Shown here piece by piece: positions 1-7,712 of a stretch of DNA of 64,000 bases. This stretch comes from Oceanospirillaceae bacterium (GTDB lineage: Bacteria; Pseudomonadota; Gammaproteobacteria; Pseudomonadales; Litoribrevibacteraceae). Within the stretch, counting starts at the first letter, position 1; each line of letters opens with the position of its first letter. Position numbers and translations under genes: made by a program. The stretch lies in assembly GCA_015665455.1 (NCBI GenBank), contig JADFAD010000012.1:21606-85605 (forward strand), written 5' to 3'. Under the pieces are notes generated by a model that had not been told where the DNA came from, ran no database searches, and saw only the letters and a list, made by a program, of their open reading frames with translations.

Positions 1-1
1 C

Positions 2-1069
2 AGATATAGTAAAGACCTATATCTTGGATATGGAAAATCTAATACTTATCACTTTTTTTATGGGCTTAAAAGAATCCTTATAGAAATAGTAAGATCTCTA
101 ATGTATTTTTTTTCTTCATTAAGAAAAGTAGAAGTAAGTAAGCCTGAGTTAGCTGTTTATAGTACTTCAAATCAAAAACGAGCAATTTCTAGGTTGATAG
201 AAGTGGAGGGAAGGTCTACTGAGTTGGTCGAAATATGTGAGTTGTCCACTGTATTCTGTTTTTTAAGATTTTTTGTTTGGAGTTTTAAATTAGTTTTTTA
301 TCCTGTTTTTTTTATTGCTTCTAAAAATAAAGAGGGGGTTTATTTTTCGTGTTTTACTTCTGGTATGGTTTTTTATAATTTATTCTTGCGTCGATCACTT
401 ATAAATAGAAATGTTGAGTCCCTTATTATATCGAATGATCATGCTGGTGATATCTATATATTGTCTATTTTAATAAGGGGGTGTAAGAGTATTCATGTAA
501 CTTATGTTCAGCACGGTGCTGCTAAGCGAGAGTTTCCAGAAAACTATTTTGATTCCATTTACGTAAACTCTAATGAGTATCTAGGTGTATATAAGGGATT
601 AGCACAAAATAAAGATGTTTCTATTTTAGTGTTAGATTTAGATGTTGCTAAATTTTCTAAAGGTCGATTGAGAAAAGTAGATTTTTTAGTTTGTTTTTCT
701 CACCAGTTTCATATATTGGCAGTTATTCATCTTTTTAAATCAATTAATAAGCTAGAAGGAAAAACAATTAGGGTTAGGTTTCATCCTTCAGATAGATTTA
801 TAAAAGCAAAGACTGTATTTATCAATTCTTTTAGTAAGTCGGTTACGATTACATCACAAGAGTATAGTTATAAAGCTGATTTTTCATCGGCGGAGGTAAT
901 AATATGTGCTTCTTCTTCTTTACTTCTTGATGGTTATAATGATGGTTGTTGGGGTAGACTTATTTGGTATAAACCAATTGGTTTGCAATGGGATTATTAT
1001 AACCTTTCTGATAAAATAGACGTGCTTGAAACAAAGCAAGAGCTTGAAGAATATCTACATGCGATTTAG
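2..1069 (+). CDS. Surface polysaccharide biosynthesis protein, GT-B-like (5' partial)
   Basis: Probable glycosyltransferase-type protein of the surface polysaccharide cluster. The frame is open from the left edge of the window (base 2) to the TAG at 1067-1069, so the gene very likely begins upstream; the first in-window ATG is at 101. A mid-protein QHGAA motif after a short beta-strand-like stretch, and a C-terminal segment with CASSSLLLDG then W-x-KP, resemble GT-B enzymes of capsule and O-antigen synthesis in which a His-Gly loop and a C-terminal nucleotide-sugar site are typical. No signal peptide or clear membrane segment is visible. The stop overlaps the next gene by 11 bp, indicating translational coupling. 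Family-level assignment only; acceptor and sugar cannot be read. Very AT-rich like its neighbours. Confidence 0.5.
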   Translation, partial: RYSKDLYLGYGKSNTYHFFYGLKRILIEIVRSLMYFFSSLRKVEVSKPELAVYSTSNQKRAISRLIEVEGRSTELVEICELSTVFCFLRFFVWSFKLVFYPVFFIASKNKEGVYFSCFTSGMVFYNLFLRRSLINRNVESLIISNDHAGDIYILSILIRGCKSIHVTYVQHGAAKREFPENYFDSIYVNSNEYLGVYKGLAQNKDVSILVLDLDVAKFSKGRLRKVDFLVCFSHQFHILAVIHLFKSINKLEGKTIRVRFHPSDRFIKAKTVFINSFSKSVTITSQEYSYKADFSSAEVIICASSSLLLDGYNDGCWGRLIWYKPIGLQWDYYNLSDKIDVLETKQELEEYLHAI

Positions 1070-2327
1070 TTTGTCAGTATTGTTTACATATATATTTATA
1101 TTTTATTTGACTCCTTTGTTTTTGTATTTTGGTTTTGGTGGTCATGCTAATTTTATTCCGTTTGTGATAGGCTATGAATATTTTATATTCTTTCTTCTAT
1201 TCTTTGGGACTTGGTTTTTTTCTTATCTTGTTTTTGTAGGGCTTATTAAGGTATCAGTTAATAGGGTTATAAATATATTTAAGTTTGAGTATTTATGGCT
1301 TTGTATATCTTTTGTCTCTATGGTTGTTGGCTTTTATTTTAAGTTGAATTATGGGCTGGATTTTAGACAGTCAGGTGACAAGCTATCAGATTCAGGAATA
1401 ATCCCTAAATTGGTGTTTTTGTTAAAACCAGTTGCTATTTCATACTTTGTTTATCATATGTTTTGTTATCATGCTATTAAACAAACAGGGGTTGTTTTTC
1501 TTTCCAAAGTTTTATTTCTGTTTTTTATGATTTTTACTTTGATCGCTTCTTTTGAAATGTTGATTATCTCTCTTGTTGTTTTTCAGATAGTATCAGTTAA
1601 AGGCTTTTATCGAGTATTTTATTCAAGGGTAGATATAGGTTTTTTTAATCGTTATTTGAAATTAGTTCTGTTGGTAATGTTTGGTTTGTTGATATTATCT
1701 GGTGTTGTTTTTGTCGGTATCGCAAATAAAACAGGAATGGATGATGTTGGTGAGTATTTTAGTTCTAATGATGTTGTAAGTAAATTACTCTACTACTTAT
1801 ACTACCGACTATCTATTTTTAATTCTTCTCTTGCTATTTATGTTTCCAAGTTTAATTTTGATTTTGACCTTTACTTTAAGTCTATATCTATTGTTGCTGA
1901 GTCTTTTTTGTATAGAGTTTCTATACTTGTAGGGGCTGCTATTGAAAGGCCCGAGTTAACTAATATGAATAGATTGAATTATGAAACTATATTTGTCAAT
2001 CTTAAAGATAAAGAAATTGGTGCTTCTCCTGGGGTGTTTGCTTCTTTTTCAATGTTGATGCCTGCATATGCCGCAGCAATATTATCTGGTCTTTATTTCT
2101 CATTTATCTCTAAAGTATTAAATGGATTTGTTGTTCCTGGTAATCAGCATAGATTTTCAATGATAGCAGTATTTCTCATGATATATTATATGTTCCCATT
2201 CTTACATAATCCAGTTAATAGCTTTATGTCTCTTGGGCCTGAAGTCTTCAAAGCTGTTCTTTACTTATATGTACTTATTATTATTAGTCTTAAACTTACC
2301 TTTGTGAATGATCAAGAGTATTATTAG
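1059..2327 (+). CDS. wzy: Wzy-like O-antigen polymerase (polytopic membrane protein)
   Basis: Hydrophobic protein of about 422 residues with roughly ten to twelve predicted membrane spans and a large loop around residues 215-310. No strong sequence motif, which is usual for Wzy polymerases that join O-units at the periplasmic face. An in-frame TTG at 1026 gives a longer form, but ATG 1059 places the first hydrophobic span directly at the N-terminus and has a GAAGA stretch upstream, so I prefer 1059. It overlaps the upstream gene and abuts the next (stop 2325-2327, next ATG 2328). Assignment rests on topology, length and cluster position; a different polytopic polysaccharide protein is possible, but Wzx flippases are usually recognisably MATE-like and this is not. 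Confidence 0.5.
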   Translation: MRFSLSVLFTYIFIFYLTPLFLYFGFGGHANFIPFVIGYEYFIFFLLFFGTWFFSYLVFVGLIKVSVNRVINIFKFEYLWLCISFVSMVVGFYFKLNYGLDFRQSGDKLSDSGIIPKLVFLLKPVAISYFVYHMFCYHAIKQTGVVFLSKVLFLFFMIFTLIASFEMLIISLVVFQIVSVKGFYRVFYSRVDIGFFNRYLKLVLLVMFGLLILSGVVFVGIANKTGMDDVGEYFSSNDVVSKLLYYLYYRLSIFNSSLAIYVSKFNFDFDLYFKSISIVAESFLYRVSILVGAAIERPELTNMNRLNYETIFVNLKDKEIGASPGVFASFSMLMPAYAAAILSGLYFSFISKVLNGFVVPGNQHRFSMIAVFLMIYYMFPFLHNPVNSFMSLGPEVFKAVLYLYVLIIISLKLTFVNDQEYY

Positions 2328-3374
2328 ATGAACAGAGTTTATTCAGTTGATTTTTTACGTGGTCTCATGGCAATTCTTGTTATGTGTTACCACTTTGTGT
2401 CATGGGGGGTTTCTGGTTTAGATTCAAGTAGTTTATTTTCTCGATTTGGCTTATATGCAGTCACTATATTTTATTTGATTAGTGGATACTCTTTAGCTTA
2501 TGTGTATTTTGATCGTGATGTGAGGGTGAAGAGTTATTTGTTTTCACGTTTTTTTAGAATTGCACCTTTGTTTTACTTAGTATCAATTATATTTATGTCT
2601 AAGTTATTGTTGACAGGTGCGGATTTAACTTTTTATGGGGTTTTCTTAAATTTCTCATTTTTATTCTCTCTTTTTGATCCTGGTGAATACTTAGCTACTG
2701 GGGCTTGGTCGATTGGAAATGAAATGTTTTTTTACTGTATTTTTTTAATTATATTAAAATCATCTGATTCTAAAATGTTTTTAATTTTATTTTTTATTAT
2801 GTCAGTTTTATGTTTGATTTATTTTAGGTTCTACGAGCTGGATATGAATGAAAGTCTATCTTCTCAATGGGATCTTTACATTAATCCGATGAATCATCTA
2901 GCTTTTTTTCTTTTTGGCGTTGTTACTTATGTTTATAGGTTAAATAGTTGGATTAAAGGCGGTTTTCTATGGGTTTTTGTTTTAACTTTTGTTGTTGCTT
3001 TTTACTTTTATCCGGTGGACGGTGACAGAATAAATATTGCTTCAGGTTTTAATTTCTTAGTTTTTTCTTTATCTTCTGTTTCAATTTTTATTGTTTTTAT
3101 TATTGCAAATAAATTTGCATTTATGAAAGGGAAGTTAAGTGAGTGGTTGGGAGAGATATCTTATTCTGCGTACTTGGTCCATCCTATCTGTTGGTATGTT
3201 TTAAAGCATTCATATCTTACTTTCTTTGATGGTGAGTTGAATTACTTTGTATTATTTGTATTTGTAATTATAACTTTACTTGTTAGTAGCTTTAGCTTTA
3301 GGTTTTTTGAAAAGCCTATAATGAACTATGGAAAAAAGATGATTAATAAAGGTGGCTTGTCTCGTGCTAGTTAG
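2328..3374 (+). CDS. OafA/YrhL-type acyltransferase (acyltransferase 3 family)
   Basis: Integral membrane O-acyltransferase, expected to transfer an acetyl or similar acyl group to the surface glycan. The N-terminus shows the family signature VDFLRG followed by a conserved His in MCYHF near residue 22, then an FYLISGY segment. About ten hydrophobic spans fill the 348 residues; there is no SGNH domain, so this is the short form of the family. The stop overlaps the following glycosyltransferase start. Acyl donor and target sugar cannot be read from sequence. Confidence 0.8.
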   Translation: MNRVYSVDFLRGLMAILVMCYHFVSWGVSGLDSSSLFSRFGLYAVTIFYLISGYSLAYVYFDRDVRVKSYLFSRFFRIAPLFYLVSIIFMSKLLLTGADLTFYGVFLNFSFLFSLFDPGEYLATGAWSIGNEMFFYCIFLIILKSSDSKMFLILFFIMSVLCLIYFRFYELDMNESLSSQWDLYINPMNHLAFFLFGVVTYVYRLNSWIKGGFLWVFVLTFVVAFYFYPVDGDRINIASGFNFLVFSLSSVSIFIVFIIANKFAFMKGKLSEWLGEISYSAYLVHPICWYVLKHSYLTFFDGELNYFVLFVFVIITLLVSSFSFRFFEKPIMNYGKKMINKGGLSRAS

Positions 3375-4122
3375 TGTGATTACTCCTTCTTATAATTCAG
3401 AGCAATACATTGTTGATACTTATAAGTCCCTAGCTCTTCAGACTTATACCAATTGGGAGTGGTTAGTAACGGATGACTGTTCAACTGATTCTACATATAC
3501 TGTTTTAGAAGGTTTAATGAGGTCAGATTCAAGAATTAAAATCTTCAGAAATACTAAGAATTTAGGGGCTGCCGTTTCTAGGAATAACTCTATTAATGAA
3601 TCTAAAGGTAGGTTTATCTGTTTTTTGGATTCTGACGATCTATGGAAACCAAATAAACTTGAAACTCAGATTGAATTTATGAGGGAGAGAAAGCTATCCT
3701 TTACATACTCAGAATATGATGTGGTATGTTCCAAGGGATTATTTATTAAGAAAATCTCAGTACCAAAAGAAACTACTTATAAAAACTTGCTTAAAGGGAA
3801 CGTGATTGGATGTTTGACCGCAATGTATGATACGAAATATTTTGGTAAGGTTTACATGCCGGTTATAAGAAAGAGGCAAGACTTTGGTTTGTGGCTAAAG
3901 TTATTGAAACGATCAAATAAAGCATATGGAATTAATGAGTCTTTAGGGTGCTATCGTGTTAGAAGTGGTTCAGTCTCCTCTAATAAAGTTAGTGCGGCGT
4001 TATATACATGGAAATTATATCGAGATGTAGAGAAGCTAAACCTATTAAAGTCTATTTATTACTTTTCTTTCTATATTGTTGGTGCGTTTGTTAAACATTT
4101 TAGTATTTTTAATAATGATTAG
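3352..4122 (+). CDS. Family 2 glycosyltransferase
   Basis: Cytoplasmic inverting GT2 (GT-A fold) enzyme adding one sugar to the lipid-linked repeat unit. The N-terminus VSVITPSYNS is the nucleotide-binding start of the family; further on come a TDDCSTDST motif and an FLDSDD metal-binding DxD-type motif near residues 88-93. Near residue 180 an RQDFGLWLKLL segment corresponds to the ED-like acceptor/catalytic region. The frame opens with GTG 3352 (overlapping the upstream gene by 23 bp); GTG 3364 is an attractive alternative because an AAAGGTGG ribosome-binding site lies 8 nt before it and it yields the typical short N-terminus. 256 residues, normal for GT2 enzymes of O-antigen clusters. Confidence 0.85.
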   Translation: MACLVLVSVITPSYNSEQYIVDTYKSLALQTYTNWEWLVTDDCSTDSTYTVLEGLMRSDSRIKIFRNTKNLGAAVSRNNSINESKGRFICFLDSDDLWKPNKLETQIEFMRERKLSFTYSEYDVVCSKGLFIKKISVPKETTYKNLLKGNVIGCLTAMYDTKYFGKVYMPVIRKRQDFGLWLKLLKRSNKAYGINESLGCYRVRSGSVSSNKVSAALYTWKLYRDVEKLNLLKSIYYFSFYIVGAFVKHFSIFNND

Positions 4123-4134
4123 AAAGGTTTTCTG

Positions 4135-5055
4135 ATGAGTCTTTTAGTAACTGGTGGTAAAGGGTTTATTGGCTCTGAGTTATGTAATCTATTAAGAAAA
4201 AAAGGTTATATTTTTCGTTATTCTTCCCGTGATCGTGAAGATTTATCTAAAGATCACTTTTATGTTTCTGATATCAGTTCGGGTACTGATTGGGAGGAGG
4301 GGTTGATTGGTATTAAGGCGGTAATTCATTTAGCGGCCAAAGCTCATGAAAAAAACTCTAAGAAAGATGATGTTGAAAGTTATAGAGTAGTTAATACTGA
4401 AGGAAGTTTAAATTTAGCAAGACAAGCGGCTGAAGCTGGAGTTAAGCGATTTATTTATATTAGTTCAATTGGTGTAAATGGTTCGACTAATAGCGATGAC
4501 TTTAGTTCATCAAGTAATCCTAATCCTACTGAGCAATATGCTATTTCTAAGTATGAGGCTGAACTTGGCTTAAAAAGAATTTGTAAGGATTCAGGTATGG
4601 AGTTGGTGATCGTTAGGCCTCCTTTAGTTTTTGGCAGGAATGCACCGGGAAATTTTGGATTACTTGTTAAAGTGGCTACATGCGGTATACCTTTACCTTT
4701 TTCTGGTATTAATAATATGAGGTCTTTTGTATCAGTTTGGAACTTGGTTGATTTAATTGTTGAATGTGTAACTAACGCGAATGCTCCTACTAATACTTTT
4801 CTTGTAGAAGATGATGAAAGAGTATCAACTTCAGATTTGTTAAAAAGAATAAGTATTAACTCAAATAAAAAACTATACTTATTTTATTTGCCAAAGTTTA
4901 TTATTAGGTTTTGCTTTATTATTCTAAATAAAAAAAATGCATATAATAAGATTTATGGATCGCTGACTGTAGATGATAGTTTTACTCGAAATACACTTGA
5001 TTGGAAGCCTCCGCTGACTTTTGAACAGGGCTTGTCTAGGTCAGTAGATTCTTAA
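4135..5055 (+). CDS. NAD-dependent epimerase/dehydratase, probable UDP-sugar 4-epimerase/4-ketoreductase (WbpV-like)
   Basis: Short-chain-dehydrogenase-type sugar nucleotide enzyme, 306 residues. It has the Rossmann motif TGGKGFIG at the N-terminus, an HLAAKAHE segment, and a YxxxK pair at Y135/K139 with the catalytic Ser in YISSIG just before. The family includes WbpV and Fnl-type proteins that reduce or epimerise the 4-keto product of WbpM-type dehydratases. Since a WbpM-type dehydratase and a small initiating transferase lie in the same cluster, a role in making UDP-QuiNAc or UDP-FucNAc is a reasonable inference, not shown by sequence. AGAAAGG upstream of ATG 4135 is a plausible ribosome-binding site. 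Confidence 0.75.
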   Translation: MSLLVTGGKGFIGSELCNLLRKKGYIFRYSSRDREDLSKDHFYVSDISSGTDWEEGLIGIKAVIHLAAKAHEKNSKKDDVESYRVVNTEGSLNLARQAAEAGVKRFIYISSIGVNGSTNSDDFSSSSNPNPTEQYAISKYEAELGLKRICKDSGMELVIVRPPLVFGRNAPGNFGLLVKVATCGIPLPFSGINNMRSFVSVWNLVDLIVECVTNANAPTNTFLVEDDERVSTSDLLKRISINSNKKLYLFYLPKFIIRFCFIILNKKNAYNKIYGSLTVDDSFTRNTLDWKPPLTFEQGLSRSVDS

Positions 5056-5059
5056 TGCT

Positions 5060-7048
5060 ATGATTATACAAAGTTATCGTCAAGATATTATATTTCTTAG
5101 AGCGCTATCTATACTTTTAGTGATTTTTTTTCACTTTGATTTATTATTCTTTACTTCTGGGTATGTAGGAGTAGATGTTTTTTTTGTCGTTAGTGGGTAT
5201 GTAATAACAAATAAAATTTTTAAAGAGTGTGTTACAGAAACTTTTAGCTTTACTGGGTTTTATACCAGCCGGATTCGACGACTCTTTCCTGCACTTTTAA
5301 CAGTTCTTCTTATAACAACACTTTTAGCCATAGTATTTTTGTCTAGTAGTTCTCTTAAATCTTATGGCTTGTCTTTATTTTTTTCTTCACTTAGCTTAGG
5401 AAATATATATTTTTGGTCGGAGTCCGGTTATTTTGAAATAAGTGCATTGTATAAACCGTTGTTGCATACTTGGTCTCTTGCTGTCGAAGAGCAATTTTAT
5501 TTGATATGGCCTGTTTTGTTTTATTTGATATTTAAATATTGTCGAAACTGGATCGTAGTTTTACTTGTTGTTATGACTACTCTGTCAATAATTCTTGTTG
5601 TGGTTTCTTTTTTTGAAGTTTTGATTGTTGACCGTTTATCCCAATTTTATTTGTTACCGTTTAGAATATATGAATTTTTATTTGGTGCTGTGATTGTGTT
5701 TTTTACTCGGAAACGGAAATCCAACTTCTTATTTATTTTTGGTGTATCTTTAATTGTTTTTTGTTCGGTTGGTCTTTTTTCTATTTCTGATGAGTATTTA
5801 AGATTGTTGTCTGCCTTAGGTGCTTCTATATGTATATATAGTAGATCAGGGCTTGGAAATAGACTTGGGACAATGAATTCAGTTTCTTGGCTTGGATCGA
5901 GAAGTTACTCTTTATATTTAATTCACTGGCCTCTTTGGTTTTTCTTTTTTTATTATTTTCAAAGTGCTCTAAGTTTAGATATTAAACTTTTTCTTTTTGT
6001 TTTTTTGGCTCTGTTATCTGAACTTCTTTATCGCTTTGTAGAAACAAAATTTAGGTATTCAAAGGGGATCTCCGTAGAACGCTTGTTAACATTAACTGTT
6101 GCTATTTCTATTCTAGGGTTGCTTCTCTATTTTTTTAATGGGTTTCCTGAAAGAGTTGAGGATAAAAAAAATAGAATTGTAGATTACGCTACTAAATATA
6201 AAGATGCTATAAACCCGAATCTTAATGATGCTAATATTGGCAAGTTGTTACTGGTTGGTGAGAGTCATTCTACTCATTTTGTTAACTTACTTCGAGGTTA
6301 CTATAATAAGAAAGGGTATTTGGTGGATAATGTGGCTGTTAGCGGGTGTGTACCAGTTGTTGATACCTTTGTGGTGAATTCAGTTAATGATTATGAGGTA
6401 GATAAGAGGCAAGATAATTGTAAGCGCTTTAATCGCTTTAAGCTAAGATCACTCTTAAAAGAATATGATGGGGTTATCTTATCTGCTAGATGGTCGCTTT
6501 ATACTGAAGATTCAATCAGCTCTTTTGAATCGCTTGAAGAAAGAACTTTTCGCTTAGTTGATTTGTCATTTAACGGTAAAGAGGGTCTTTCGTCAGAGAA
6601 ATCACAATCTGTTTTTGAGTTGGCTATGAGGAATTGGGTAGAAGAGCTATCATCAATAAAAAAGCCCGTTTTACTTATGGGACAAGTCCCTCCTTTGGGA
6701 ATAGACTTAAGGGATTGCATTGGTGCACCATGGAAAAGTATTACTGATTGTGAGCCTATGCTAAAAAGGACTGTGATTAAAGATAGATTTAGGACTCATA
6801 TGGAGTTATTCTACCGCCTTGATTTGTTGTATCCCAGTGTTGTTTTTGCTGATAGTTTCAGTCTTCTATGTGGCTCTAACTCGATTTTAAAGTGCCCTTT
6901 GTTTATTGAAGATGTTTTTCTTTATAGGGATGATGATCATATAAATATGAGGGCATCTGAACACTTGGTCAATTTATATCGTCCGCCTTTGGATCGCTTT
7001 TTTAACGTTCTAAAGGAACATGAACACAGTATCACAAGAAATAAATAG
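5060..7048 (+). CDS. OafA-type acyltransferase with C-terminal SGNH domain
   Basis: Long form (662 residues) of the acyltransferase 3 family. The N-terminal half holds about ten membrane spans with the signatures RALSILLVIFFHF (conserved His near residue 26) and DVFFVVSGY. After residue about 390 a soluble SGNH/GDSL-like domain follows: GESHST near residue 399 gives the nucleophile Ser block, and DDDHIN near residue 625 gives the catalytic Asp-x-x-His. Such fusions O-acetylate O-antigens or peptidoglycan, the membrane part bringing acyl groups across the membrane and the periplasmic SGNH part transferring them. It overlaps the downstream sugar transferase reading region if that gene uses its upstream start. 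Target sugar unknown. Confidence 0.88.
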   Translation: MIIQSYRQDIIFLRALSILLVIFFHFDLLFFTSGYVGVDVFFVVSGYVITNKIFKECVTETFSFTGFYTSRIRRLFPALLTVLLITTLLAIVFLSSSSLKSYGLSLFFSSLSLGNIYFWSESGYFEISALYKPLLHTWSLAVEEQFYLIWPVLFYLIFKYCRNWIVVLLVVMTTLSIILVVVSFFEVLIVDRLSQFYLLPFRIYEFLFGAVIVFFTRKRKSNFLFIFGVSLIVFCSVGLFSISDEYLRLLSALGASICIYSRSGLGNRLGTMNSVSWLGSRSYSLYLIHWPLWFFFFYYFQSALSLDIKLFLFVFLALLSELLYRFVETKFRYSKGISVERLLTLTVAISILGLLLYFFNGFPERVEDKKNRIVDYATKYKDAINPNLNDANIGKLLLVGESHSTHFVNLLRGYYNKKGYLVDNVAVSGCVPVVDTFVVNSVNDYEVDKRQDNCKRFNRFKLRSLLKEYDGVILSARWSLYTEDSISSFESLEERTFRLVDLSFNGKEGLSSEKSQSVFELAMRNWVEELSSIKKPVLLMGQVPPLGIDLRDCIGAPWKSITDCEPMLKRTVIKDRFRTHMELFYRLDLLYPSVVFADSFSLLCGSNSILKCPLFIEDVFLYRDDDHINMRASEHLVNLYRPPLDRFFNVLKEHEHSITRNK

Positions 7049-7061
7049 CTGCAGGTGTAAT

Positions 7062-7628
7062 ATGGTTATAAGAATTTTGGACTTCCTTTTCTCTCTTTTT
7101 GGATTGTTTATCCTCTTTCCTATTATGTTATTAGTTTTCTTTGTTGGTCTTTTTGAATCGGGCTCGCCCGTGTTTGTTCAAACTCGTATGGGGAAAAATA
7201 TGAAGCCATTCAAGCTTATTAAGTTTCGTACTATGAGAAAGGATACTGAGTCTGTAGCTAGCCATTTGGCTAGTAGTGGATCAATTACTAAAGTCGGGGC
7301 TTTTTTGCGTAGAACTAAAGTCGATGAACTACCTCAGTTGATTAATGTTTTGAAAGGTGATATGAGTCTTGTTGGGCCAAGACCTAACTTACTCAATCAA
7401 AAATTATTAATTCATGAACGAAACTCTTTAAATGTTTATGACGTCTTACCTGGAATTACTGGGCTGGCTCAAATAAATAATATTGATATGTCAACACCTG
7501 AATTACTTGCTCAAAAAGATAGACTGATGATCGATACTCTCTCCATCAAAGGTTACTTGAATTTTATAGTGATGACAGTCACGGGTAAGGGAGGGGGGGA
7601 TGCAGTAAAGCCTCATGATAAAGCTTAA
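7062..7628 (+). CDS. Initiating sugar-phosphate transferase (PglC/WcaJ-type bacterial sugar transferase)
   Basis: Small phosphoglycosyl transferase (about 188 residues) that transfers a sugar-1-phosphate from a UDP-sugar to undecaprenyl phosphate, starting the repeat unit. An N-terminal hydrophobic re-entrant helix is followed by KFRTMRKDTE, a TKVDELPQLINVLKGDM block and LVGPRP, all hallmarks of the family. An upstream ATG at 7020 would overlap the acyltransferase by 29 bp; ATG 7062 has GCAGG 7 nt upstream and gives the standard short N-terminus, so it is preferred. It lacks the extra membrane domain of WbaP/WcaJ, so it is the minimal PglC type. QuiNAc/FucNAc-type substrate is inferred from the neighbouring epimerase and dehydratase. 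Confidence 0.88.
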   Translation: MVIRILDFLFSLFGLFILFPIMLLVFFVGLFESGSPVFVQTRMGKNMKPFKLIKFRTMRKDTESVASHLASSGSITKVGAFLRRTKVDELPQLINVLKGDMSLVGPRPNLLNQKLLIHERNSLNVYDVLPGITGLAQINNIDMSTPELLAQKDRLMIDTLSIKGYLNFIVMTVTGKGGGDAVKPHDKA

Positions 7629-7712
7629 TGGGTTGTATTAATATGTTTTCATCTACCTGCAGGTTTTGTAAATGCTTCTATATCTTTTAGTGAAATATTT
7701 TTAGGTTTTTGA

